Shown here: piece after piece, positions 25,938-34,085 of the stretch
Layout: every line of letters begins with the position of its first letter
Position numbering within the stretch: position 1 is the stretch's first letter
Source: Rhodocyclaceae bacterium
GTDB taxonomy: Bacteria > Pseudomonadota > Gammaproteobacteria > Burkholderiales > Rhodocyclaceae
Assembly: GCA_013388985.1 (NCBI GenBank)
Contig: JACAEF010000026.1
Span: 1-43,433 of the forward strand
Reading direction: 5' to 3'
Length of the DNA stretch: 43,433 bases
The notes under the pieces: model-generated
What the model was told of the DNA's origin: nothing
The model's input: only the letters and a program-made list of their open reading frames with translations
The model's database searches: none
Program-made: the position numbers and the translations under genes

Positions 25938-27767
25938 TCAGTAATGAGATTCCGGATCCCACATGTCGGGCGTAAAGCGCACCACCTTGTTGCGGCCGGT
26001 GGACTTGGCCTTGTAGAGCGCCACGTCGGCGAATTTGACCACCTGCCAGAAGCTGTCCGAATCGCCCGGGAACTCGGCCACGCCGATCGAGAGGGTCTTT
26101 TGCAGCATGCCGCCCGGCAGCGGAATCTTGGTGGCTTCCACCTCGGCGCGGATCTTCTCGGCCACCTTCAGGGCGCCTTCCGCGCCGGTGTCCGTCAGCA
26201 GGATCAGGAATTCCTCGCCGCCGTAGCGCACCGCCATGTCGGAGGCGCGCACGTTGCGCAGCAGGATGTCGGCGAGCGTCTTGATCACCTTGTCGCCGGC
26301 CTCGTGGCCGTGCGTGTCGTTGACCTGCTTGAAGAAATCGAGATCGAGCATCAGCACCGAGAACGGGCTCTTCCTGCGCTGGCTGCCGGCCACCAGCGCG
26401 CTCACGTATTCCTCCAGGAAGCGGCGGTTGTAGAGGCCGGTCATCGCGTCGCGCAGCGCGTTCTCGCGCAAATGCTCCATCAGGCGCTTGGCTTCCAGCA
26501 CCGGGCCGGCCTCGCGCAGATAGACGGAAACGAATGGCGCCATCAGGCGGGTGAGCGCCGCTTCTTCGGCCGAGACGACGATCTGCGTCACGCAGCCGGC
26601 CATGCCGGACTGGATGATCGGCAGGCAGATATGGGTATCGCCCGCCGATCCGGGGCGGAACATCGTGCATAGCCCCGGGTAATCGATCGCATTCACCTCG
26701 TGGCCGGTGCGCTTGGCACGGCAGAAGCTCGCGTCGACCAGCACCTGCGGGTCGCACCAGCGGCAGTTCGCCCCCATTTCGCCGTCGACCAGCATCGGCG
26801 TCATGCGGTTCTTGCTGTTGGCGATCTCGTAGATCGAATAGCGGCTGAAGTTGAATTTCTTTTCGAGGACATCGCCCAGACGCCGGTAGATGTCGTGCTT
26901 GGACTGATCTTCCTCGATCGCCTGCTTGAATTGCGATGCCTCGACGAGACTCTCGACCATCTCGGCGGTGAGCACCAACTGATTGCCGCTCGTCCCTGTG
27001 TGCTGCCCCATCAGCTGGCCGACACGCGCGCGGATGGTGGCGATCTCGCGATCGAGGAAGCTCATCAGCTTGTTGATGTTCTCGGCGATCGCGCCGACCT
27101 CGTCGGTGCTGGTCTGGCGGATGCGGCCGGAGAAATTGCCGCCGACGGCCTGCGAGGTGACTTCGCGCACCGCCTGGGCGGTTTCCGACAGCGGATTGAG
27201 CATCCGCCGCAGCAGGAAGAGGGAAAGCAACGCGGCCACCAGCACGGCGAAGCTGACGGTGGCGACGGAGAAAACACCTTCCTGACGGACTTCCCTGAGA
27301 GAGATGTCGATGATCACCGCGCCCAGCACCGTTCCGTTCGTCACGGCATGGCATTGCAGGCAGTTGGGCACGCCCTGATCGTTGGCGACATAGGGAATGA
27401 TGGCGCGAAATACCGGTTCGCCATCGAGCTCGATGATCTCGAACTGCTCCTTGCCGCCGGCGAGCACCTTGTCGACGCCATTCGTCGCTTTTTCGTGCGA
27501 CAAACCAGGGCCGAACTGATTGACGACGGCGGGGCCGCGGATGACCTGCACCCGCAGGACGCCGGGAACGCCCGCGAGACGGGCGAGGAATTGCTGGCGC
27601 TTGTCGATCGTGCCGTTGATCATGCTCTCGGTGAGCCCCACCTTGACGGTTTCGGCCACCGAGCGTGCATGACGCTCGGCCGTGTAGAGCGAGAAGCGAC
27701 GGTAGCTCAGCGCGGACAACGCCGTCAGCACCACCATGAGCATGGTGACGATGCCGACGAAGAACAC
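25938..27767 (-). CDS. Membrane diguanylate cyclase with periplasmic c-heme motif
   Basis: Protein of about 609 residues: membrane helix (about 2-22), periplasmic sensor (about 25-163) with the c-type heme motif CLQCH at 136-140, second helix (165-188), HAMP linker, then a cysteine-rich GAF-like region (NCRWC, SFC and LC between about 332 and 367) and a C-terminal GGDEF domain. The active motif is RYGGEEF near 515 with RASD as the I-site, so c-di-GMP synthesis with product inhibition is expected. The sensor resembles the DUF3365/Tll0287-type heme domains, suggesting redox, gas or ligand sensing. The GTG at 27767 is uncertain: the frame continues upstream through LNKLKYKAL to a CTG (27794) that has a well-spaced GGGAG. 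Confidence 0.88.
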   Translation of the reverse strand: MFFVGIVTMLMVVLTALSALSYRRFSLYTAERHARSVAETVKVGLTESMINGTIDKRQQFLARLAGVPGVLRVQVIRGPAVVNQFGPGLSHEKATNGVDKVLAGGKEQFEIIELDGEPVFRAIIPYVANDQGVPNCLQCHAVTNGTVLGAVIIDISLREVRQEGVFSVATVSFAVLVAALLSLFLLRRMLNPLSETAQAVREVTSQAVGGNFSGRIRQTSTDEVGAIAENINKLMSFLDREIATIRARVGQLMGQHTGTSGNQLVLTAEMVESLVEASQFKQAIEEDQSKHDIYRRLGDVLEKKFNFSRYSIYEIANSKNRMTPMLVDGEMGANCRWCDPQVLVDASFCRAKRTGHEVNAIDYPGLCTMFRPGSAGDTHICLPIIQSGMAGCVTQIVVSAEEAALTRLMAPFVSVYLREAGPVLEAKRLMEHLRENALRDAMTGLYNRRFLEEYVSALVAGSQRRKSPFSVLMLDLDFFKQVNDTHGHEAGDKVIKTLADILLRNVRASDMAVRYGGEEFLILLTDTGAEGALKVAEKIRAEVEATKIPLPGGMLQKTLSIGVAEFPGDSDSFWQVVKFADVALYKAKSTGRNKVVRFTPDMWDPESHY

Positions 27768-27854
27768 TAGCGCCTTATACTTTAGTTTATTCAGGACCGC
27801 GCTCCCTTCGGCGCGCTATCCTAGCAAATATCCGGGTTTCGCGCGCGATCCGGC

Positions 27855-29069
27855 TCAAGGCGTGTGCCAGCGGGGCAACAGCACCCACAGGCTTCCCTGC
27901 TGCCGCATCCTCCCAGCGAACTCCCCTGCTTCGGCGCCGCTGCCCCAGTAAAAGTCGGCCCTCACCGGGCCCCGGATCGCCCCGCCGGTATCCTGTGCGA
28001 GCATCAGCCGGGTGAGCGCCTCTCCGCCGTTCGGCCGGGTCGTCGCGAGCCAGACCGGCGCGCCCAGCGGAATGAAACGCGGATCGACGGCGAGACTGCG
28101 CTGCGGCGTCAGCGGCACGCCCAAGGCCCCGGGAGGGCCGCTGCCTTCCACCGGCAGCTCCCGAAAGAAGACCAGGCTCGGATTGACGTCGAGCAGTTCT
28201 TTCAGCCGCTGTGGATTGCGTTCGGCCCAGGCGCGGATGCCCTGCATCGAGGCTTCGTGCACCTGCAGTTCGCCGCGCTCGATCAGCCACTTGCCGATCG
28301 AACGGTACGGATGGCCATTCTGGTCGGCATAGCCGATGCGGATGCGGCGGCCATCGTCCAGTTCGACCTGGCCGGAGCCCTGGATCTGCAGGAAGAAGAA
28401 TGCGATCGGATCGTCCGTCCACAGCAACGCCCGATCGGCGCGGCGCGCTTCTTCGGCGGCCCATTCGGCGCGGCTATAGTAGGGCACCAGCCGCCGGCCT
28501 TCGAGACGGCCGCGCAACCGCAGGTTCTTGAGTTCGGGATAGAGGCCGGCGAGATCGACGACGATCAGATCGTCCGGCGGACCGAACACCGGAGTCAGAT
28601 ACGGTGGCTTTCGCGTGCGGCTGCCGCGGATCACGGGTTCGTAATAGCCGGTGACGAGCCCTTCACGCTGCCCGTCTGGATTGACGAGCTGCCAGGGGCG
28701 GAAATTTTCCTCGAACCATGCTTTCGCGGCGCCGGGTGCCGTCCCACCAGCGCCGACTTTCCGCAACGAGTCGACGCCCGGTGGGACGCTCTCATTGTCA
28801 CCAGCGCCGACTTTCTGGGCCGACTCACAGGTCGACAGCCACAAGGGCCGTTTGGCGAGCAGGGCGCATTGCGCCTTGAAGAGCTCCAGCACGCTGGCAT
28901 GATCCTCGTTATCCCAGCCCGGCAGATCGGCCCAGCTCGCCGGCTGGAGCGGCTTGACGGCCGGCCTGGGCGCTTCGACCGAAGGACAGGGCGGACAGGC
29001 GGGCGGCACCGCCGCGCAGCCGGCCAGGGCGAGAATCAAGGCAGAGAGTGCTAAATTGCGTTTCTTCAT
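27855..29069 (-). CDS. mltA: Membrane-bound lytic murein transglycosylase A with in-frame repeat insertion
   Basis: Outer-membrane lipoprotein of 404 residues cleaving peptidoglycan with formation of 1,6-anhydro ends. The lipobox LALAGC gives the lipidated C18. MltA landmarks include LVTGYYEPVIRGS, FFLQIQGSGQV and the 3D-like end LMLAQDTGGAIRGPVRADFYWG with the catalytic Asp. Residues 86-112 (KVGAGDNESVPP.. to ..KVGAGGTAP) are encoded by a full repeat unit inserted between CESAQ and AAKAWFEENF, before the catalytic core. Frame is kept and the rest of the protein looks normal, so the insertion seems tolerated. The gene diverges from the DUF815 ATPase with only 17 bp between starts. Confidence 0.93.
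   Translation of the reverse strand: MKKRNLALSALILALAGCAAVPPACPPCPSVEAPRPAVKPLQPASWADLPGWDNEDHASVLELFKAQCALLAKRPLWLSTCESAQKVGAGDNESVPPGVDSLRKVGAGGTAPGAAKAWFEENFRPWQLVNPDGQREGLVTGYYEPVIRGSRTRKPPYLTPVFGPPDDLIVVDLAGLYPELKNLRLRGRLEGRRLVPYYSRAEWAAEEARRADRALLWTDDPIAFFFLQIQGSGQVELDDGRRIRIGYADQNGHPYRSIGKWLIERGELQVHEASMQGIRAWAERNPQRLKELLDVNPSLVFFRELPVEGSGPPGALGVPLTPQRSLAVDPRFIPLGAPVWLATTRPNGGEALTRLMLAQDTGGAIRGPVRADFYWGSGAEAGEFAGRMRQQGSLWVLLPRWHTP
28734..28814 (+). repeat. Dispersed element, full 54-bp unit plus core (copy E) inside mltA
   Basis: Cores at 28747 and 28801 are 54 bp apart. Left arm CGTCCCACC (28740-28748) and right arm GGTGGGACG (28780-28788) both differ from copies B and C at the position that pairs, keeping the 9-bp stem. 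Confidence 0.9.
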
Positions 29070-29086
29070 TGCCGGAAGCTTACCCG

Positions 29087-29932
29087 ATGCAAGGTCTCGA
29101 ATCGTTGATCACCCGCCTCGAAGCGCTCGTCGCGCGCGCCGAGGCGCTGCTGCCCACCCCGCCCGCGCCGCCCGACTGGAGCGCCATCGCCTACCGCTGG
29201 CGCGGCCGTCTGGAGCCGGTGCATCATCCGCACCGCATCCGGCTCGCCGACCTGAAAGGCGTCGATGAACAGAAGGCGGCGATCGAACGCAACACGCGCC
29301 AGTTCGTCGCCGGCCGGCCCGCCAACAACGTGCTGCTCACCGGCGCGCGCGGCACCGGCAAGTCCTCGCTGGTCAAAGGCGTGCTCGACAAGTTCGCGAA
29401 AAAGGGCCTGCGCCTGATCGAGGTCGACCGCGACGACCTCGTCGATCTGCCGCAGATCATCGACCTCGTCGCCGACCGGCCCGAGCGCTTCATCGTGTTT
29501 TGCGACGATCTCTCCTTCGAGGCGTCCGAACCCGGCTACAAGGCGCTCAAAAGCGCGCTGGACGGCTCGATCGCCGGCGCGCCGGAGAACCTCTTGATCT
29601 ACGCGACCTCGAACCGCCGCCACCTGATGCCCGAGCGGATGAGCGAGAACCTCGAAGTCACGCGCGGCGCGGAAGGCGAAATCCACCCCGGCGAGACCAC
29701 CGAGGAAAAGATCTCGCTCTCCGAGCGCTTCGGCCTGTGGCTGTCGTTCTATCCGTTCGACCAGGATCACTATCTCGACATCTGCGTGCACTGGCTGCGA
29801 CAGTTCGGCGTCGATGAAAACTCGGCGCTCGCGGCACGGCAGGAGGCGCTGCAATGGGCCCTGCAACGCGGCTCGCGCTCCGGCCGGGTGGCCTGGCAGT
29901 TCGCGCGGGATTACGCGGGCCGGCTGAAGTGA
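29087..29932 (+). CDS. DUF815-type AAA ATPase
   Basis: Cytoplasmic P-loop ATPase of 281 residues. Walker A is GARGTGKSS (86-94) and Walker B FIVFCDDLSFE (about 130-140); sensor-like YATSNRRHLMPERM follows. This order matches the DUF815 family of small AAA proteins, whose role is not defined. ATG 29087 has GGAAG upstream and gives MQGLESL, a helical N-terminus. The stop overlaps the next gene's GTG start (29929-29932), so it is coupled to the Nudix-ThiE gene. Confidence 0.9.
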   Translation: MQGLESLITRLEALVARAEALLPTPPAPPDWSAIAYRWRGRLEPVHHPHRIRLADLKGVDEQKAAIERNTRQFVAGRPANNVLLTGARGTGKSSLVKGVLDKFAKKGLRLIEVDRDDLVDLPQIIDLVADRPERFIVFCDDLSFEASEPGYKALKSALDGSIAGAPENLLIYATSNRRHLMPERMSENLEVTRGAEGEIHPGETTEEKISLSERFGLWLSFYPFDQDHYLDICVHWLRQFGVDENSALAARQEALQWALQRGSRSGRVAWQFARDYAGRLK

Positions 29933-30876
29933 AAATCGTCGGGGTCGCAGCAGCCATCATCTTCCGCGATGACGGGTGCTTCCTGCTCGGCCGGCGTGCG
30001 CCCGGCACCTTCTACCCCGGCTACTGGGAATTCCCGGGCGGCAAGGTCGAGGCGGGTGAGTCGCCGCGCGACGCGCTGGTGCGCGAGCTGCATGAAGAAC
30101 TCGGCATCGAGGTGGTCGCCTTCACGCCGTGGATCGTGCGCGAGCACGTCTATGAACACGCGCACGTGCGGCTGCATTTCTTTCGCGTCACGGCCTGGCA
30201 CGGCGAGATCGCCGACCACGTCCATGACGCACTCGCCTGGCAGAAGCCCGGTGCATTGAACGTCGCGCCGATGCTGCCCGCCAACGCGCCGGTGCTCGCC
30301 GCGCTCACGCTCCCCGATGTCTATGGCATCACCCATGCCTGGCAGATAGGAGTTGGCGAACAACTCGCCCTGCTCGACGCGGCGCTGGCGCGTGGCCTCA
30401 AGCTCGTGCAGCTGCGCGAAGCCGCCCTGCCCGAAATGCAGCGCGAATCCTTCGCCGCCGCGGCGCTCGCGCGCTGCCGGCAACACGGTGCACGCGTGCT
30501 GGTCAATGGCGACGCGCAGCTCGCCCGTGCGATCGGCGCCGACGGCCTGCACCTGCCGGCGCGGCAGCTGCTGGCGCTCGACCGGCGTCCGCCCTTCCCG
30601 CTCGTCGCCGCCTCCTGCCACGAGCGGCACGAGCTGGAACACGCCGCCCGCCTGGGTCTGGACTTCGCCGTGATGGGGCCGGTCAAGCCGACGGCGAGCC
30701 ATCCGGATGATGCCGGCATCGGCTGGGAGCGCTTCGCGGAACTGATCAGTGATCTGCCGCTGCCGGTGTATGCGATCGGCGGCCTGTCGTCTGCCGATCT
30801 GCCGGTCGCCATGGCCGCCGGCGCGCAGGGCATCGCCGCTATCCGCGCGGCGTGGCGTCCGGATCCGGCGCGCTGA
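29929..30876 (+). CDS. Nudix hydrolase fused to a ThiE-like domain
   Basis: Protein of 315 residues, start GTG 29929 within a GTGA overlap. Residues 1-135 form a MutT-type Nudix domain with the complete box [19 protein letters not shown], expected to hydrolyse oxidised nucleotides such as 8-oxo-dGTP. Residues about 150-315 resemble a thiamine-phosphate synthase barrel ([74 protein letters not shown]). Such fusions are known in proteobacteria; whether the barrel is active for thiamine is unclear. Its 3' end overlaps the convergent yacG by 38 bp. Confidence 0.9.
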   Translation: MKIVGVAAAIIFRDDGCFLLGRRAPGTFYPGYWEFPGGKVEAGESPRDALVRELHEELGIEVVAFTPWIVREHVYEHAHVRLHFFRVTAWHGEIADHVHDALAWQKPGALNVAPMLPANAPVLAALTLPDVYGITHAWQIGVGEQLALLDAALARGLKLVQLREAALPEMQRESFAAAALARCRQHGARVLVNGDAQLARAIGADGLHLPARQLLALDRRPPFPLVAASCHERHELEHAARLGLDFAVMGPVKPTASHPDDAGIGWERFAELISDLPLPVYAIGGLSSADLPVAMAAGAQGIAAIRAAWRPDPAR

Positions 30877-31042
30877 AGTCGTCGGGCGGCGCCGCACCCG
30901 GAATGCGGTATTCGTCGTTCGCCCAGGCGCCGAGGTCGATCTTCTTGCAGCGCTCCGAGCAGAAGGGCCGAAACGGGCTCTGCGGCCCCCATTCGACCGG
31001 CTTGCCGCAATGCGGGCACTGGACGATGCGCGGCGCTTTCAC
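30839..31042 (-). CDS. yacG: YacG, small zinc-finger DNA gyrase inhibitor
   Basis: Protein of 67 residues with the YacG zinc motif CPHC..FCSERC (CxxC, 15 residues, CxxxC). In E. coli it binds GyrB and inhibits gyrase. The start is a GTG (31042) overlapping the zapD TGA (31039-31041), fixing the reading. The tail is acidic and proline-rich. Its last 38 bp are shared, on the other strand, with the end of the Nudix-ThiE gene. Confidence 0.92.
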   Translation of the reverse strand: MKAPRIVQCPHCGKPVEWGPQSPFRPFCSERCKKIDLGAWANDEYRIPGAAPPDDFSAPDPDATPRG

Positions 31043-31794
31043 AGATTGCAGAAGGTCAGCTCGAAATGGATGTCGGTTTCGGTCTGACGGGGACGCATTT
31101 CCGTGTCCGGCACGGTGAAGCGGATGTTGAGCGCATACTTGTTGGCGCTGATCTCCGGCACGGCGGCCTGACTCCTGGGCACGCGCAGGCGGATCAGCTG
31201 GGCGGTGCGCCCCGAGAGCATCAACTGGAAGACACCGTGCGCCGCGCACTGCTGCTCCGGATGACCCGAGGCGCGCAGCAGACGCAGCACGATGCCCAGG
31301 CCCTCGCGGATCGGCAGCAGCGGCCCGATCCAGCCCTCCAGGTCACCGCGACGCTGGCCCGGATCGCGGTTGAGCCAATAGTGATAGGCGGGCAGATCGA
31401 ATTCGCAGACGCCGCCGGGAATGCCGGTGCGGTTCTTGATGCTCATCAGCCATTCGTTCTCGCGCAGGTGCTGGCCGGTCTTGCCCTGCATCGCCAGCAA
31501 TGCCGCGGAGGCCTGCTCGATTTCGTAGAGGGCGCCATTCAACGCCTCTTCGGAAATGTCGGGATTGTTGCGGAAGGTGAGCAGCGTCTGGCGCTGACGT
31601 TCGAGCTCCTGGACCAGGTCGATCTTCAGGTCCGCTCGGCTGACCACCTCGAAAATGTCGAACAGCGTGACCAGCGCGACATGGTGCGATTCCGGATCGT
31701 CCGAGCGCACGAAATGGGTGGCGCGGTCGAACAGATCCTCGAGCCGCAACAAGGTGCGGATGCGCTCGTTTAGAGGGTAATCGTAAGTGATCAC
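31039..31794 (-). CDS. zapD: Cell division protein ZapD
   Basis: Cytoplasmic FtsZ-bundling protein of 251 residues, the usual size. Typical features are the start [21 protein letters not shown], mid-protein [12 protein letters not shown], and the C-terminal beta region [14 protein letters not shown]. The start codon is GTG 31794, directly preceding [10 protein letters not shown]. It sits in coaE > zapD > yacG, the arrangement common in beta- and gammaproteobacteria, with 83 bp after coaE. Confidence 0.95.
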   Translation of the reverse strand: MITYDYPLNERIRTLLRLEDLFDRATHFVRSDDPESHHVALVTLFDIFEVVSRADLKIDLVQELERQRQTLLTFRNNPDISEEALNGALYEIEQASAALLAMQGKTGQHLRENEWLMSIKNRTGIPGGVCEFDLPAYHYWLNRDPGQRRGDLEGWIGPLLPIREGLGIVLRLLRASGHPEQQCAAHGVFQLMLSGRTAQLIRLRVPRSQAAVPEISANKYALNIRFTVPDTEMRPRQTETDIHFELTFCNL

Positions 31795-31877
31795 GCGGCG
31801 GCTCGTGGGTCAATTGATGAATTCTGACCGAAATATCCCCGAATCTCAACCGGATTTCGCATGGAAACCTACCGCAA

Positions 31878-32507
31878 TCATGGGGTTCGCGCCGATTCCT
31901 CACGAAGTTTCGCCAGGGTGCGGTATTTTTCGTGCAGGTGGGCGACCTGGGCGTCGAGTTCGGCCAGCCCCTGCGAGTTGTCGATCACGTCATCCGCGGC
32001 GGCGAGACGCTGGGCCCGGCTCGCCTGCGCGGCGAGGATCGCCAGCACCTCGTCGCGCGACAGGCCGCTCCTGGCCATCACCCGGGCGAGCTGGAGTGCT
32101 TCGGGGCAATCGACGACGCAGACGCGGTCGACACGCGAGCGGTAGTCACCCGTTTCGACCAGCAGCGGCACGACGAGGACCGCATAGTCGGCGCTGGCGA
32201 GACGGCACAACCGCGCCTCGCTCTCGGCGCGGATCAGCGGATGCAAGATGGCTTCGAGCCGCTCTCGCGCCGCCGCATCGGCGAAGACGAGGCGGCGCAT
32301 CGCGGCCCGGTCGAGCGCACTCTCGGCGGTCAGCAGCGCATCACCGAAAGCCAAGCGGATCGGTTCGATCGCCGCGCCACCCGGCGCGGTCAGTTCGTGC
32401 GCGATCGCATCGGTATCGACGATCGCGGCGCCGCGCGCCGCGAAACGCTCGGCGGCCGCGCTCTTGCCGCTGCCGATGCCGCCCGTCAGGCCGACGACGA
32501 AGGGCAT
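31878..32507 (-). CDS. coaE: Dephospho-CoA kinase
   Basis: Last enzyme of coenzyme A synthesis, phosphorylating the ribose 3'-OH of dephospho-CoA. The 209 residues open with the P-loop GLTGGIGSGKS, then DTDAIAHELTAPGG, and keep VVPLLVETG and the lid-type RSGLSRDEV. A stretch inside CRLASADYAVLVVPLL (32186-32208) is nearly identical to the dispersed-repeat core, though the protein needs no insertion there. Notably coaX, earlier in the same run, encodes the first pathway step. Confidence 0.95.
   Translation of the reverse strand: MPFVVGLTGGIGSGKSAAAERFAARGAAIVDTDAIAHELTAPGGAAIEPIRLAFGDALLTAESALDRAAMRRLVFADAAARERLEAILHPLIRAESEARLCRLASADYAVLVVPLLVETGDYRSRVDRVCVVDCPEALQLARVMARSGLSRDEVLAILAAQASRAQRLAAADDVIDNSQGLAELDAQVAHLHEKYRTLAKLREESARTP
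32186..32208 (-). repeat. Borderline repeat-core match inside coaE
   Basis: AGTCGGCGCTGGCGAGACGG then CAC differs from the core complement at one base. The encoded CRLASADY aligns with the normal CoaE family sequence, so this may be chance, an ancestor of the core, or a fully adapted copy. Confidence 0.35.
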
Positions 32508-32511
32508 GCGG

Positions 32512-32664
32512 TTATTTGGCCTTCACGACGTGCAGCTTCTCCGGCGCGAGCTGCTGCTCAAGGCGCGCCGGCTCGCGCCCCGCCTGCTGCTGGCCGAGAT
32601 AGCCCTGTCCCCAGAACAGGAGCAGGATGTTGGCGATGAGCAGGACGAGGAATGCAAGCCGCAT
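32512..32664 (-). CDS. Small single-pass membrane protein, unknown function
   Basis: Open frame of 50 residues between trpB2 and coaE: MRLAFLVLLIANILLLFWGQ forms a single hydrophobic helix, followed by a polar tail rich in Gln, Glu and Ala ending KLHVVKAK. A GGGGTGAG sequence about 9 bases upstream can serve as ribosome-binding site; the gaps are 9 bp to trpB2 and 4 bp to coaE, the spacing expected of an operon member. I do not recognise a family. Confidence 0.6.
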   Translation of the reverse strand: MRLAFLVLLIANILLLFWGQGYLGQQQAGREPARLEQQLAPEKLHVVKAK

Positions 32665-32673
32665 GCGCTGGAC

Positions 32674-34038
32674 TCACCCCACTTTCGGCAGATGCGCGAG
32701 CGAGGCCTGGATCGCCTCGTCCGGATATTCGAAGTCCTCGAGCTTGCCGGCGAAGTAGCTTTCATAGGCCGTCATGTCGAAGTGGCCGTGGCCGGAGAGA
32801 TTGAAGAACAGCACCTTCGGTTCGCCGCTTTGCTTGCAGCGCAGCGCCTCGTCGATCGCGGCGCGGATGCCGTGACAGGATTCGGGCGCCGGGATGATGC
32901 CCTCGGCACGCGCGAACATCACGCCCGCTTCGAAGGTCGCCACCTGCGGCACGGCGACCGCTTCGATGAGCTTCTCGTGGTAGAGCTGCGAGACGAGCGG
33001 GGAATCGCCGTGATAGCGCAGGCCGCCGGCGTGGATGCCCGGCGGCATGAAGTCGTGGCCGAGCGTATACATCTTCATCAGCGGCGTATAGCCGGTCGCA
33101 TCGCCATAGTCGTAGGCATAGACGCCCTTGGTCAGCGTCGGGCACGAGGCCGGCTCGACGGCGACGCAGCGCAGCTTCTCGGCACGCTTGTCGCCCGCCG
33201 CCTTGTCGGCGAGGAAGGGAAAGGCCGCGCCGCCGAAGTTCGAGCCGCCGCCGCAGGGCGCGAACACCATGTCGGGATACAGGCCGAGCTTCTCGAACTG
33301 CTTCTTGGCTTCCAGCCCGATGACGGTCTGGTGCAGGATCACGTGATTGAGCACCGAACCCAGCGCATACTTGGTGCCGGGCACCGTCACCGCCTCCTCG
33401 ACGGCTTCCGAGATCGCGATGCCGAGGCTGCCGGGATTCTCCGGGTCCTTCGCCAGCACGTCGCGGCCGGCCTGGGTCTGGTTGGTCGGGCTGGCCAGCA
33501 CCTCGCCGCCCCAGGTCTGCATCATCAGGCGCCGGTAAGGCTTCTGCTCGTAGCTCACCTTGACCATGTAGATGCGCACCGGCAGACCGAACATCTGGCC
33601 GGCGAGCGCGAGCGACGAGCCCCACTGGCCGGCGCCGGTCTCGGTCACCAGCCGCTGCGTGCCGGCGATCTTGTTCAAGTAAGCCTGCGGCACGGCGGAA
33701 TTGGGCTTGTGCGAACCGGCCGGCGAGACGCCCTCGTACTTGTAGAAGATCTTCGCCGGCGTGCCGAGCATCTGCTCCAGCCGCGCGGCGCGGCACAGGG
33801 GACTTGGTCGCCACAGGGCATAGACCTGGCGTACTTCCTCGGGGATCGGAATCCAGCGCTGTGCGCTCATCTCCTGTTCGAGGATCGGGCCGGGAAAGAT
33901 CGCGAGCATCTTGTCGGGCGAAACCGGCTGGCCGTCGGGGCCGAGCGGCGGCGCCGGCGGGCTCGGCAAGTCGGCGGCGATGTTGTACCAGTGCGTCGGA
34001 ATTTCGGATTCGTCGAGGATGACGCGCGTCTGAGTCAT
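32674..34038 (-). CDS. TrpB2-type tryptophan synthase beta-like protein
   Basis: PLP enzyme of 454 residues of the TrpB2 branch, longer than standard TrpB (about 400). The PLP lysine K111 lies in PAGSHKPNSA, ETGAGQWGSS is the glycine loop, CGGGSNFGG binds phosphate, and FNLSGHGHFD is near the C-terminus. TrpB2 proteins convert indole and serine to tryptophan without TrpA, or may have other beta-replacement roles. No trpA or other trp gene is adjacent; it lies between coaX and a coaE run. ATG 34038 has a strong GGGAGGGAG site. Confidence 0.92.
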   Translation of the reverse strand: MTQTRVILDESEIPTHWYNIAADLPSPPAPPLGPDGQPVSPDKMLAIFPGPILEQEMSAQRWIPIPEEVRQVYALWRPSPLCRAARLEQMLGTPAKIFYKYEGVSPAGSHKPNSAVPQAYLNKIAGTQRLVTETGAGQWGSSLALAGQMFGLPVRIYMVKVSYEQKPYRRLMMQTWGGEVLASPTNQTQAGRDVLAKDPENPGSLGIAISEAVEEAVTVPGTKYALGSVLNHVILHQTVIGLEAKKQFEKLGLYPDMVFAPCGGGSNFGGAAFPFLADKAAGDKRAEKLRCVAVEPASCPTLTKGVYAYDYGDATGYTPLMKMYTLGHDFMPPGIHAGGLRYHGDSPLVSQLYHEKLIEAVAVPQVATFEAGVMFARAEGIIPAPESCHGIRAAIDEALRCKQSGEPKVLFFNLSGHGHFDMTAYESYFAGKLEDFEYPDEAIQASLAHLPKVG

Positions 34039-34085
34039 GGTTCTCCCTCCCTTGTGAACGTTTCGTTGCTCGCGAAACAGAAATG

